DNA from: a virus
Strand: one strand, 5' to 3'
Virus record (IMG/VR): IMGVR_UViG_3300006641_000031
Coordinates: 1 to 64,000 of that record
Length of the DNA: 64,000 nucleotides
In this document: positions 33,664 to 41,594 of the stretch, piece by piece
Numbering within the stretch: the first letter of the stretch is position 1
How the letters are laid out: each line of letters starts with the position of its first letter
Notes under the pieces: model-generated
The model's database searches: none
Seen by the model: only the letters and a program-made list of their open reading frames with translations
Told to the model about the DNA's origin: nothing
Made by a program: the position numbers and the translations under genes

Positions 33664-34503
33664 GTGGTACCCACTTTTACTGTCTGTATTGGACTAGATA
33701 AAAGCCATCTGGAGCAGTGGGAGATTACCCTTCCAACGTGGGTACGAAATAAACCTACGTTATTTGAACACCCCTTCTTGATTTTTTACGACGATCCACG
33801 GTTGGAGCTGCCTATCTATCGCCTCTTAGAAAAAAATGGGGTGATGTCCCGAACTCGTTGCCAAACGGTGTTATGGGAAAACTTGAGTGCTAAAGCTTCG
33901 GGGGATCAGGCTTATACAAAGTGGAACGACCCCCATCGGGCTCACATGTTGGCGGGCTTTGTGCATGTCCCTGGGAGACTGGTAAACGTCTCTACGGACT
34001 ACGTGCTGAAACTGGACGTGGATTTGGTAGCGTCCCACCAACCCGATTTGGAGCCTGATACAGAGTGGATTGATGCCCGGTGGTTTGAGTTTTCGCCGGC
34101 GATTGTGGCTCACCGTTGGACGTTTACCAAGCCTCCAGACCAGATGCTAGTTTTGGATCAGTGGGTAAAAGACAACGAGTCGAAACTCCCGTGGTTCTGG
34201 AACACACAACCTTTGAATATGGTTCCAGTCCCCAATGCCACGAAACTCGGTCATGCCCGTATCATTAGTTGGTGTGGGTTTTTTCGTTCTGATTTTGTAT
34301 CTATGACGAGTCTCATGTGTTTCCATACGGTAGGGGACGCCATGCCCGTTGCCTCCCAAGATGGGTTTCAGTGGTACGTGGCGAAGCGCTTAAAATACCC
34401 TATTATTCGCCCGGACATGAAGTCCTTGGGTTGGGAACATTGGGGCACGACGTTTAACCTCAAACAATCAGCTCAGCGCGCATTAGAAGGAACCAAGACT
34501 TGA
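33664..34503 (+). CDS. Glycosyltransferase-like protein (GT-A fold)
   Basis: 279 aa, GTG start with AAGGAG upstream. It starts with a beta strand ('TFTVCIGLDKSHLEQWEITL') and carries a DxD-type motif 'YVLKLDVDLVA' near residue 115, typical of metal-dependent GT-A enzymes. A later 'GWEHWGTTFN' end resembles C-termini of sugar transferases. The next gene begins inside its stop codon. Confidence 0.6.
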   Translation: MVPTFTVCIGLDKSHLEQWEITLPTWVRNKPTLFEHPFLIFYDDPRLELPIYRLLEKNGVMSRTRCQTVLWENLSAKASGDQAYTKWNDPHRAHMLAGFVHVPGRLVNVSTDYVLKLDVDLVASHQPDLEPDTEWIDARWFEFSPAIVAHRWTFTKPPDQMLVLDQWVKDNESKLPWFWNTQPLNMVPVPNATKLGHARIISWCGFFRSDFVSMTSLMCFHTVGDAMPVASQDGFQWYVAKRLKYPIIRPDMKSLGWEHWGTTFNLKQSAQRALEGTKT

Positions 34504-35513
34504 AAATCCCACCAAACTCCATTGTTTACCTTATGAGTGGCAAGGCCCACCTTCCGTATTTGGTGGTGTCTCTACATACCTTGCGAAAACATTGGACCGG
34601 ACCCATTTCTGTTTTTGCGTGGGGGGAATCGTTTGAAACTGCGAAACAGATTGCAAACGATAGGAACTTGGATGTTGCGGTTTACCTCCGCCCCACGAAA
34701 TATGCACACTCCAAAAATGGGCAGTTTTTGGATAAAATTGACCTCATGACTCAGCTGGCAACCAGCTCCAGTCCAGATCAGCGGTACCTATATTTAGATG
34801 CAGATACCATGCCCGTGGGAAACCTTCGGGGCTTAATGGAGGGAAGACCAGACTCCGAACTGCTTTTAACGACGAGGTTCAATCATTGGGTTGTTGCGGG
34901 GAGTGTTATTCGCAACCGAATCCAACGACTACTCTCTTTGGATGCTCCTTTGTTTTTAGATGGAACGAAGGAACAAGCTCCCTCCATGAGTGTTTTTGCT
35001 CACATGCTGCTTCATGCAGATAATGCCAATTTTCCATCCGTCAATGGAGGTGTGTTTTCTATTCGTGGGGGAATGGCTACGGCGAATTTATTGTCCCTTT
35101 GGAAGCAGTGGACCCTCCAAGCCCACGAGGCGGGGGTGTTTATTCCAGATGAAACGGCACTACACCCTTTGGCGTTTATGCATCATGGGAAAGGGGAGGT
35201 AGGGATCTCCCCTCCAGGGTACAATGTGTCGCCTAAGTATTGCGGAGACCCTGCGCTGTACCCTCAGGGAATTTTCTTGTGGCATTTCCACGGGGACAGC
35301 AATGTGCGACCTAAAAAATCGGCTTACGGTTTTCAGCTTTGGTGGACCCCGTTTTTGGAATGCTTAGATAAGAATGTTGGGGACATGAAGCATTGGTTTC
35401 GGTCTACCATGAATAAATGGATTCAGTTGGCCTATGCGGAGACCAACATGAGGCTATTGGAAGCCAAATCGGAAGAGTACCGTGTTCTTGGTTTATTGGG
35501 GGATGGGGATTAA
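34500..35513 (+). CDS. Glycosyltransferase, GT8-like
   Basis: 337 aa, TTG start overlapping the previous stop. The TTG is kept because the first beta strand ('SNSIVYLMSG'-like, read as NSIVYLMSG) lies before the first internal ATG at 34533. It shows 'PYLVVSLHTLRKHWTGPISV', 'FLDKIDLMTQLATSSSPDQR' and the metal motif 'YLYLDADTMPVGNL' (DxD). 'NGGVFSIRGG' fits the GT8/glycogenin group acceptor region. The donor sugar cannot be predicted. Confidence 0.7.
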   Translation: MKIPPNSIVYLMSGKAHLPYLVVSLHTLRKHWTGPISVFAWGESFETAKQIANDRNLDVAVYLRPTKYAHSKNGQFLDKIDLMTQLATSSSPDQRYLYLDADTMPVGNLRGLMEGRPDSELLLTTRFNHWVVAGSVIRNRIQRLLSLDAPLFLDGTKEQAPSMSVFAHMLLHADNANFPSVNGGVFSIRGGMATANLLSLWKQWTLQAHEAGVFIPDETALHPLAFMHHGKGEVGISPPGYNVSPKYCGDPALYPQGIFLWHFHGDSNVRPKKSAYGFQLWWTPFLECLDKNVGDMKHWFRSTMNKWIQLAYAETNMRLLEAKSEEYRVLGLLGDGD

Positions 35514-36149
35514 ATGAGACTTCAACGTCATGCAGCCTGTTTATGCCGAAACCTAAAACAACTCCTGCCAGAAAATCCAGATGTCAGTTTGATGGGAGCG
35601 GAAGTAGGGGTCTGGGAGGCGGCGACCTCTTGGGCCATGTTTCATCAGTTTCCAAACCTCCATCTAATCATGGTGGATCGCTATCAACCTTTTAACGAAA
35701 AAGAGTTGGTTCCAGACCACCGGATGGCTAAGTATGATCAAGGCCGATTTGACCGGGCTGCTCGTCGGGCTAAAGCTCGGACAAATTTTGCAGCAGATCG
35801 ACGGACGATCATGATTGCCAGTTCAATGGTCGCTGCTCAAATGGTTCCAAATCACTCCCTCCATTTTGTGTTTTTGGACGCCAGCCATGACTACGAAAGT
35901 GTGCGGGCAGACATTTTGGCTTGGTTGCCGAAATTGCGGTCCGATGGGGTTCTTTGTGGCCATGATTACAAAGCAAATCGGCCGGTAGACAATTGGCGAG
36001 CGGGAGTGCGGCGAGCGGTGGATGAAATTTGCTCCCGTCCCCTTTATTTTAGTCCTGGTGATCACGATTTTTACGAATTTAGTCCCTTGTTCGTAACAGA
36101 CTATTCCTTATGGTTTACAAAGGTAACAGGTCCTCGTAATGCGATTTAA
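35514..36149 (+). CDS. SAM-dependent methyltransferase (class I)
   Basis: 211 aa. Motif I reads 'LMGAEVGVWEAATSWAMF' (G-x-E-x-G), motif II 'LIMVDRY', then 'HFVFLDASHDYESVRADILA' and 'RSDGVLCGHDYKANR'. This is the Methyltransf_24-like group often encoded in phage and bacterial glycan clusters. It is related to the gene at 36750. Substrate probably a sugar. The end overlaps the next gene by 11 bases. Confidence 0.75.
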   Translation: MRLQRHAACLCRNLKQLLPENPDVSLMGAEVGVWEAATSWAMFHQFPNLHLIMVDRYQPFNEKELVPDHRMAKYDQGRFDRAARRAKARTNFAADRRTIMIASSMVAAQMVPNHSLHFVFLDASHDYESVRADILAWLPKLRSDGVLCGHDYKANRPVDNWRAGVRRAVDEICSRPLYFSPGDHDFYEFSPLFVTDYSLWFTKVTGPRNAI

Positions 36150-36753
36150 TAAGTTCGACAGCTATCAGGAATACGTGGAAACCCAACAACAACTGAGTCG
36201 CAAGAAGGTGCGACGTCGGCGAGTTCGTGTTTTTACAGTGCCTCAAGTGGTGGACACGATTTGCCGTTACTATCGGGGTTTTCTCTTACAACGAGTGGAT
36301 TACGGTTGCTGCCACGGGGTTCGCCAAGGAGCGGAAGTGGACATGATGGCCAAATCCATGGGCGGCGATTGGATTGGCACTGAAATCACTCCGGAATTGT
36401 GCGATGGGGTGAAAGTAATTTGTGCCGATTTCTCTTTGGAGAGGCCGGAATGGCTGAACCGCTTTGATGTGATTTACACAAACTCCTTTGACCATGCCTT
36501 GGACCCCTATAAGACGGCCGATGTATGGGTGAAAAGTTTGAGTCCCCGTGGTCGTTTATTTGTGGAGTGGAACCCATGGAGTAACAAATTAGGTGGCTCT
36601 TCTGGCCCCTCTAAAGCCGATTGTTTTGCCGGCTCTTTGGAGGAGTACATTTCCATTTTCACGCATGTTGCTGATGTGGAAACCGTATTGGAAGCTCCTC
36701 AAGACGATCCTCGGTTTGTTCGTTCCTTAATTGTGGTGAAAGCAGACACATGA
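36139..36753 (+). CDS. Class I methyltransferase-like protein
   Basis: 204 aa, overlapping the previous gene by 11 bases. It carries a degenerate SAM core: 'VDYGCCHGVRQGAEVDMMAK' at the place of motif I, 'WIGTEITPELCDGVKVICAD', then 'RFDVIYTNSFDHALDPYKTA' and 'LSPRGRLFVEWNP' (strand 5). The GxGxG loop is replaced by a CCHG sequence, so SAM binding is uncertain. Function in glycan modification is inferred from the cassette. Confidence 0.6.
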   Translation: MRFNKFDSYQEYVETQQQLSRKKVRRRRVRVFTVPQVVDTICRYYRGFLLQRVDYGCCHGVRQGAEVDMMAKSMGGDWIGTEITPELCDGVKVICADFSLERPEWLNRFDVIYTNSFDHALDPYKTADVWVKSLSPRGRLFVEWNPWSNKLGGSSGPSKADCFAGSLEEYISIFTHVADVETVLEAPQDDPRFVRSLIVVKADT

Positions 36754-37334
36754 TTACAGTGGATGGTGTGACCTACTTTGATCACCAGTATTATTTGATC
36801 CAGACGCTCCGCCAGTTGGGACAACAGCAGGGGGAAAAACAGTTCATTACGGCTGTAGAAGTAGGGGTGGCGAGTGGTCGCACAAGTGCGGTTCTTTTGC
36901 GGGAGGTGCCAAACTTACACCTCTGGATGGTAGATCATTGGACTGCTCCACAGTACCACCCTAAGCGAAACCAAGAGTGGTATGACCGGGCGATGCAGAC
37001 TGCGATTAACGCGGTGACTCCGTTTTACCCAAGGTTCCGAGTGGTAAAAAGCAAATCAGCAGAAGCTCCCAGGTTATTTCTTTATCATTCGGTTGACCTT
37101 GTTTTTATCGATGCCGATCATAAGTATGATTCTGTATTGGCCGATATGCAAGCTTGGTGGCCCGTCGTTCGTTGGGGTGGAGTTTTTTGTGGCCATGACA
37201 TTGATGGACCCAAAGACAAGAATGGAACGTGGGGAGTGAGGCGAGCGGTAGAGCAGTTTACTGCGGCTCGTGGGTTGGAGTTTACCGTGCATAAGAACTG
37301 TTGGCAAATTCAAAAGCCAACAAAAGAAGAGTAG
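36750..37334 (+). CDS. SAM-dependent methyltransferase (class I), paralogue of the 35514 gene
   Basis: 194 aa, ATG overlapping the previous TGA. It has 'AVEVGVASGRTSAVLLREVP' (motif I), 'LWMVDHW', 'VDLVFIDADHKYDSVLADMQ' and 'GGVFCGHDIDGPK', the same block pattern as the 35514 protein. Two copies with diverged ends suggest methylation of two positions or two substrates. The 187 bases after it hold no clear gene. Confidence 0.75.
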   Translation: MITVDGVTYFDHQYYLIQTLRQLGQQQGEKQFITAVEVGVASGRTSAVLLREVPNLHLWMVDHWTAPQYHPKRNQEWYDRAMQTAINAVTPFYPRFRVVKSKSAEAPRLFLYHSVDLVFIDADHKYDSVLADMQAWWPVVRWGGVFCGHDIDGPKDKNGTWGVRRAVEQFTAARGLEFTVHKNCWQIQKPTKEE

Positions 37335-37445
37335 AACGGGGTGCTGTTCGTCGGTCCCTCTCTGGTGATTCGTAGCTGGTGAGAAGCCAGACGGGGAACT
37401 CGTGGTTTTTTGTTGTGGACCACGGGTCATGAAGGGGTGAAGTCG

Positions 37446-37502
37446 GCGGTCGCTTTTCCTTGGGAAATCCAAAACCATCGCCAGTAAAGACCGCATTTTT
37501 TA
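37446..37502 (+). terminator. Possible terminator in the gap after the methyltransferases
   Basis: GCGGTC (37446-37451) can pair with GACCGC (37489-37494), followed by ATTTTTTAA. The loop is long (37 bases) and the stem short, so this is a weak candidate. Another small stem, CGTGGT...ACCACG, lies upstream near 37411-37434. The gap 37335-37521 shows no coding frame I trust. Confidence 0.3.
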
Positions 37503-37521
37503 ACTTATGAAAGGCTTGCAA

Positions 37522-37788
37522 ATGGAAATAGAATGCGAGCGTATAAATAAGCTCATCTTAGAATTATCCCAAGTCATAACAGCAATTACCAAAAAAGAGT
37601 CAGAGATGCGAGAACTCTTGGAAGAGGCTAATCAGCTGTTACGTTCCACTCATTCCATTGCAGAACGGGAAGGTGTGGCAGTAAATTGGGAACCATTTCG
37701 ACAGCGCGTAAGAGAGGCATTAGATAAACAGCATCGGTTCTTCTATCCGAACCAGTATTCGAACCAGTCAGCAACGGAGGGGAAGTAA
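37522..37788 (+). CDS. Small helical protein
   Basis: 88 aa. ATG 37522 has AAAGG at 37510-37514; ATG 37507 has none. The protein is mostly one long helix ('ITAITKKESEMRELLEEANQ') with a charged tail, and stops at 37788, one base before the sulfotransferase start. Function unknown. Confidence 0.5.
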   Translation: MEIECERINKLILELSQVITAITKKESEMRELLEEANQLLRSTHSIAEREGVAVNWEPFRQRVREALDKQHRFFYPNQYSNQSATEGK

Positions 37789-38346
37789 ATGATTCGGTAT
37801 GAGTTGGATCGGTTTGCTTTTGCCTCAGCCCCAAGAACGGGGACCACGTGGTTTCTCAAAACAATGGCCATTCTTGGGAATGACATTGGCTCCAAGGCCA
37901 CTATCCACATTCCGCATCAAGACCCCTACGATTTGATTCGTGTTTCTTTTGTTCGCAACCCTCTGGATTGGTTGTTGTCTTGCTACACGGTGTTTTCCAC
38001 GGGGGCTGCCATCGGGGTTCCGGAGGTGGATATTTTTTTGTCCCTGAGTAGAAACTCTTTTCGTGAGTTTATTCAGGACTACTTGCAGACTTGTCCAGGG
38101 GCCGTGGGGAAAATGTTTTCGGCTTATCGGGCGGATTCGTTTATTCGCACGGAGGATCTGCCCTATGGGTTCATCCATTCCATAAAAACAATGACCTCTC
38201 GAAAATTTAAGCGGACTCAAATGCAGCAAGTGGTGGAGCTTGGCGTTCAAAATAACTCGCAGAAGCGTTGTTTTTGGGACAAGAAACAGAAACAGCAAGT
38301 GATGGAAGCGGAACGGCAAGTAATGGAGTTTTTTGATTACCTATGA
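37789..38346 (+). CDS. Sulfotransferase-like protein
   Basis: 185 aa. The N-terminus has the PAPS 5'-phosphosulfate loop 'ASAPRTGTTWFLKTM' (residues about 11-25), and 'RVSFVRNPLDWLLSCY' fits the 3'-phosphate-binding signature (R-x-P-x-x-x-x-x-S). It is shorter than cellular sulfotransferases (about 250-300 aa) and the C-terminal part is reduced but still ends in the usual helical 'QVMEAERQVMEFFDYL'. It would sulfate a sugar or lipid in the same cassette. PAPS would come from the host. Confidence 0.72.
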   Translation: MIRYELDRFAFASAPRTGTTWFLKTMAILGNDIGSKATIHIPHQDPYDLIRVSFVRNPLDWLLSCYTVFSTGAAIGVPEVDIFLSLSRNSFREFIQDYLQTCPGAVGKMFSAYRADSFIRTEDLPYGFIHSIKTMTSRKFKRTQMQQVVELGVQNNSQKRCFWDKKQKQQVMEAERQVMEFFDYL

Positions 38347-39077
38347 AATCCATTCGTTTGGTAACCCATTGCTATGCCACCACATTGCCCCAATATGCCC
38401 GGTTTCTGGCCTACCAAATTGCGTCCATCTACGTCTACCGTCCCAAATGCCAAGTCGTGTTGGATGTGTGCTACGACCCTACAGACACGGCGACCGTGTC
38501 TGTGCTGAATTATTATCTTGGACTTCAGTGTGATTCTTTTCTCCGATTGCGTCCTATGGAATTAGCCCGTTTAGGAAAGAGGTGCATTGGTCGCAATGAA
38601 TCCTGTTTAGAGTCCCAAGAGGACGTAGTGTTTCTCACGGACGTAGACCATTTGTTTTACGAGACTGCTTTGGACGATGTTGTGGAAGCTATGGATCAGG
38701 CGCCGGAAAATGCCGTAATGATTTATCCCACAACTATTGAAATCATGAGAACTCATTTGTCCGGGGACTCTTACGCTTCCCAAGATTATCACACTCGACC
38801 ATTTCTTTTGCCTGGGGTCTCCTTGTTTGAAGCCAAGCATTATAATCGAGCGATTGGTGGAGTTCAGATTGTAAGGGGAAGCGTTGCAAGAAATTTTGGG
38901 TATCTTCAAGGCACTAGTTGGCTGAATCCTTTGGAATCTAAACAGAAGCCATTTGGTACTTTTCGGGATGACTTGGCTTTCCGGCGCCAATGTGAACAAG
39001 TGGGAGCAATTGTTCCAATGTCCTCGATGCTGAACATAAAGAGAATGAGGCACAGTTCTACAAGTTACAAAGGGTGA
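38343..39077 (+). CDS. Glycosyltransferase-like protein
   Basis: 244 aa, overlapping the previous stop (ATGA). It has 'SIRLVTHCYATTLPQYARFL' (first strand-helix of GT-A), 'EDVVFLTDVDHLFYETALDD' (DxD near residue 100) and 'NRAIGGVQIVRGSVARNFGY' with the GG-V-Q acceptor-site look. It completes the set of three GT-like genes around the sulfotransferase. Donor and acceptor unknown. Confidence 0.65.
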   Translation: MKSIRLVTHCYATTLPQYARFLAYQIASIYVYRPKCQVVLDVCYDPTDTATVSVLNYYLGLQCDSFLRLRPMELARLGKRCIGRNESCLESQEDVVFLTDVDHLFYETALDDVVEAMDQAPENAVMIYPTTIEIMRTHLSGDSYASQDYHTRPFLLPGVSLFEAKHYNRAIGGVQIVRGSVARNFGYLQGTSWLNPLESKQKPFGTFRDDLAFRRQCEQVGAIVPMSSMLNIKRMRHSSTSYKG

Positions 39078-39080
39078 TTC

Positions 39081-39389
39081 ATGCGCTGGTTTTCTTGGTT
39101 GTCAGCTCCATTTCGGTGGGTAATCCAATGGATTTGGAAACCTACTGCTCCCTCCGTTGTAAATCAATTGGAGGTCTTTTATGGTTCGAAACGGGAACGC
39201 ATTTGGGTTCAGCCTTTGGATTCCGTGGGTCTTTGTTTACTTTGCGCTCTTCCTGTTGGTCAGGGGCAGTTTCTTTTTCAATCCCAGTATGCAATTGATG
39301 TAGAGGCTTTTTGGCGTATCTGGGGCGATTTCAACACTGCCAAGGGTGTTTTCCCCTGTTGGGAAGATGGCGCACCTTGGACCCCATAA
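39081..39389 (+). CDS. Unknown aromatic-rich small protein
   Basis: 102 aa, ATG with AAAGGGTG upstream. The N-terminus is Trp-rich and hydrophobic ('MRWFSWLSAPFRWVIQWIWK') and may be membrane-associated. The rest is a beta-like domain ('VFYGSKRERIWVQPLDSVGL'). It is the last rightward gene before a convergent terminator. A lysis-related role is possible by place and hydrophobic start but is not shown. Confidence 0.5.
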   Translation: MRWFSWLSAPFRWVIQWIWKPTAPSVVNQLEVFYGSKRERIWVQPLDSVGLCLLCALPVGQGQFLFQSQYAIDVEAFWRIWGDFNTAKGVFPCWEDGAPWTP

Positions 39390-39473
39390 GCGATTTATAG
39401 GGGGTCTTTTTGCTATGTTACGGTTGGTGTTTTGTTGAATAACGGGGTGATACTTGTTTGAACAAGTGTTGCA

Positions 39474-39511
39474 CAAAAAAAAGCCCGGGCAGAAAGCCCG
39501 GGTGGTTTTTG
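39474..39511. terminator. Bidirectional terminator between convergent gene blocks
   Basis: CCCGGGC (39484-39490) pairs with GCCCGGG (39496-39502) around AGAAA. Rightward transcripts meet GGTTTTTGT after it, and leftward transcripts meet a run of T (the A-run at 39474-39482). It lies between the end of the rightward block and the leftward operon at 39517-41205. Confidence 0.9.
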
Positions 39512-39516
39512 TCGTC

Positions 39517-39810
39517 TTAAGGAACGCGGAGCGTCATCTCAATAGCCAAAATCACTTTTCTTGGAACCTCAAAGCCGTCGCATTCGAAGGGTCCCTTCGG
39601 GGTGGCAGTTTCCAAAACACGCAACAAGAGTTCACGGTACACGGCCCGATCACATCGGTCGGATGTTTCGTATTCGTCTGTCTTAAGCAGCCTCGTCCCA
39701 CAAAGGTACTTCGCATGGTACCTTGACCGGGGATCGTATTCCGTATCGTAGGCTTCTGCTTTGCAGAACGGGCAACACGTTGTTTCTGTTTCTTGTGGTG
39801 CGTTGGTCAT
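39517..39810 (-). CDS. Small zinc-binding protein of the leftward operon
   Basis: 97 aa. The N-terminus has 'CCPFCKAEAYDTEYDPRSRY' (CxxC) followed by a Cys after about 16 residues and 'SDRC' further on, a spacing suited to a zinc knuckle. The second half is helical ('AVYRELLLRVLETATP'). It is the last gene of the operon started by the promoter near 41270. Function unknown. Confidence 0.6.
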   Translation of the reverse strand: MTNAPQETETTCCPFCKAEAYDTEYDPRSRYHAKYLCGTRLLKTDEYETSDRCDRAVYRELLLRVLETATPKGPFECDGFEVPRKVILAIEMTLRVP

Positions 39811-39825
39811 GATTGATTTCCTAAG

Positions 39826-40119
39826 TTAAAGCTTTCCAACACGGCGAGCCCATTGATCCGATTTTTCGGTGCCACGAAGCACCCTGGTAAGTTTCCTTCG
39901 CCGTATTTCTTTATTGAACAAGGGTTGGAATGTAACGCGATCTGTTGGACCCATGGCGTTGAGGCCGAACTTGGCAGTGATCTCATGCCAAGAGACCCGT
40001 GTCGACGGGCACATATACTGAACTTTGTAAATGCCACGGGCGATTTCTAATGTGCGACGTTCAAATTCTTCTGCCGCCCATTGCGCAGCTTTTTGAATTG
40101 TGGAGTCTGGTGTGGTCAT
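39826..40119 (-). CDS. Unknown basic helical protein
   Basis: 97 aa. It begins with a helix ('KAAQWAAEEFERRTLEIARG') and contains 'RVSWHEITAKFGLNAMG' and a basic C-terminus ('KEIRRRKLTRVLRGTEK'), which could bind nucleic acid or a partner. Its start overlaps the stop of the gene at 40116 (reading leftward). No family recognised. Confidence 0.55.
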   Translation of the reverse strand: MTTPDSTIQKAAQWAAEEFERRTLEIARGIYKVQYMCPSTRVSWHEITAKFGLNAMGPTDRVTFQPLFNKEIRRRKLTRVLRGTEKSDQWARRVGKL

Positions 40120-40319
40120 CGTTTCATTTCCTCCCCTTTGGAATTGACGACCTTGACCTGTCCGTCAATTCCCAAGGCTTCTAAAGTTTGCCGTACGATT
40201 TCCCCATTTTTTCTGGCAGTGGCGAGTGACGAGGTGTGATTCACTGTAAAAGTTTCGTCGTCCCCCACCACAATGAGGATGGAGTAGATAACTCCATCCT
40301 TTGTTTTAATGGCAGACAT
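40116..40319 (-). CDS. Small unknown protein
   Basis: 67 aa. The ATG complementing 40317-40319 is chosen, with GGGAGGT just before it. The sequence is a beta-alpha pattern: 'DGVIYSILIVVGDDETFTVN' then 'ATARKNGEIVRQTLEALGID' and 'VKVVNSKGEEMKR'. It sits between the vWA-like gene and a helical gene and shares the operon promoter. Confidence 0.6.
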   Translation of the reverse strand: MSAIKTKDGVIYSILIVVGDDETFTVNHTSSLATARKNGEIVRQTLEALGIDGQVKVVNSKGEEMKR

Positions 40320-40320
40320 T

Positions 40321-41205
40321 TTACCTCCCGTGGTTTTCAATGAACTTTGTAAGTAACGCTTTCGTTCTCTCCAATGTCGTCTCATAAGAGCTCGTGTTGG
40401 AGTGGTCGCCGACCATTAAGTAGTTCGACCCATCTTCGGCCAATTCGGGGCACAGTTCGGCATAGGCTTTGATCGCTTTCGACCCAGTAATTGGCAGCCC
40501 GTAGCTGATACTGGCGCGGTTGTGGTAATTGTAGCAAGAGAACCACACTGTGCGGAAACACCAGCCGGACAGGCAATTCACCAGTGTGGAACAATCCAAA
40601 GGGTCGTTCGCCATTTTCAAGGTTGTGGCCGCCGCATAGTCGTAATTGTTGCCGTAGGAATCAATGGCCAATTGCATGGCTTTGATTTCACATCGGTAAC
40701 CGGCTTCTTCCAAAATCTTGGCCAGTACCACCGTGGCACATCCGCGCCACAAAATGTTCTGCCATTTCATGAGTCCCGGGCTGCTAGGCGTTGTAATCAG
40801 TGTAATTATGGGGTTGCCTGCCCGTTGTTCCCGTTGTGTGGTGCGCCAGTAAGGTACACCACGTCGCAGGCGGTCAACGTCTACTTCGTCCCCAGTATCT
40901 TCACTCCATACGCCACGACGTTTTGTGCTCTTCGGTTTGGGGAGGTCTTGGGTTTCCAGTTCCCCTAACATTTTGTCGAAAATTTGCATACCTTCTGGCC
41001 ACAATTCCCCAGTAGCTTTTGCCGCAGCGTGGATGTTAAAGAACCGGCGGCCAACAAAAGAGTAGGAGTAAAATTCACCCCATGCCCCTGGCTGGCGCTT
41101 AATTCCTTCTGCCGCCACTTCGGCCATGTCGGCCAATCCGTCGAACCACGTTATGTACGTTGGGTTCCCCGTAGCCTTGAGTTTTTTGGTTTCGTGAATG
41201 GCCAT
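40321..41205 (-). CDS. vWA-like partner of the MoxR-type ATPase (DUF7192-like)
   Basis: 294 aa. The C-terminal two thirds look like a degenerate von Willebrand A fold: a strand 'NPIITLITTPSSPG' in place of the usual DxSxS, the helix 'WRGCATVVLAKILEEAGYRC', then 'FRTVWFSCYNYHNRASISYG' and 'GSNYLMVGDHSNTSSYETTL'. It is divergent from the MoxR-like gene at 41595 and shares its promoter palindrome, and MoxR ATPases usually work with vWA partners. The MIDAS residues seem lost. I recall phage proteins called DUF7192 with this look; that name is tentative. Confidence 0.5.
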   Translation of the reverse strand: MAIHETKKLKATGNPTYITWFDGLADMAEVAAEGIKRQPGAWGEFYSYSFVGRRFFNIHAAAKATGELWPEGMQIFDKMLGELETQDLPKPKSTKRRGVWSEDTGDEVDVDRLRRGVPYWRTTQREQRAGNPIITLITTPSSPGLMKWQNILWRGCATVVLAKILEEAGYRCEIKAMQLAIDSYGNNYDYAAATTLKMANDPLDCSTLVNCLSGWCFRTVWFSCYNYHNRASISYGLPITGSKAIKAYAELCPELAEDGSNYLMVGDHSNTSSYETTLERTKALLTKFIENHGR

Positions 41206-41251
41206 TGTGTTGTGTCCGTTGTGTTGTGTTGTCCGTTGTGTTGTGTTGTGC

Positions 41252-41564
41252 CTGCCCCCGACACCAGTATTTTACACTGTTTCGGCTCGGGTACAAGTGC
41301 CACAGCACAAATTTTCTCAAAAAAGATTTTTGGAAAATCCCCAAGTGGTTGATGGTAAAGGGTTTACGGCTCAAAAAAATTTTTGAATTTGTTTGGGGCT
41401 GTGTCCCGTTCAAAAAAAGTGGCACTTTCAAAAAAAGTTTTTGGCGCCGTAAACCCTTTGGTTTCCAGGGTTTCCGTCGGTTCCGAGTTATTTTTCTGAA
41501 AATTTTTGTGGCGTTGGGCTTGTGCCCGAGCCGAAACAGTGTAAAATACTGGTGTCGGGGGCAG
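41252..41564. promoter_or_regulatory. Divergent promoter palindrome between the vWA-like and MoxR-like genes
   Basis: The gap 41206-41594 holds no gene. It contains a perfect 40-bp inverted repeat (41252-41291 and 41525-41564). Each arm carries a promoter of the form TTGNNC, 16 bases, TAAAAT: leftward -35 at 41291-41296 and -10 at 41269-41274; rightward -35 at 41520-41525 and -10 at 41542-41547. Inside lies a second inverted pair, AAAGGGTTTACGGC (41357-41370) and its complement (41447-41460), with A/T runs between. Both leaders are rich in ACAACAC and end GGACACAACACAATGGCC. Balanced divergent expression is expected. Confidence 0.75.
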
Positions 41565-41594
41565 GTACAACACACAACGCAAGGACACAACACA

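Noticed and set aside
37335-37506. Gap after the methyltransferases examined for a tRNA or small RNA
   Set aside because: No cloverleaf or GTTCGA-type arm could be built. Only short stems and a weak terminator-like end were seen.
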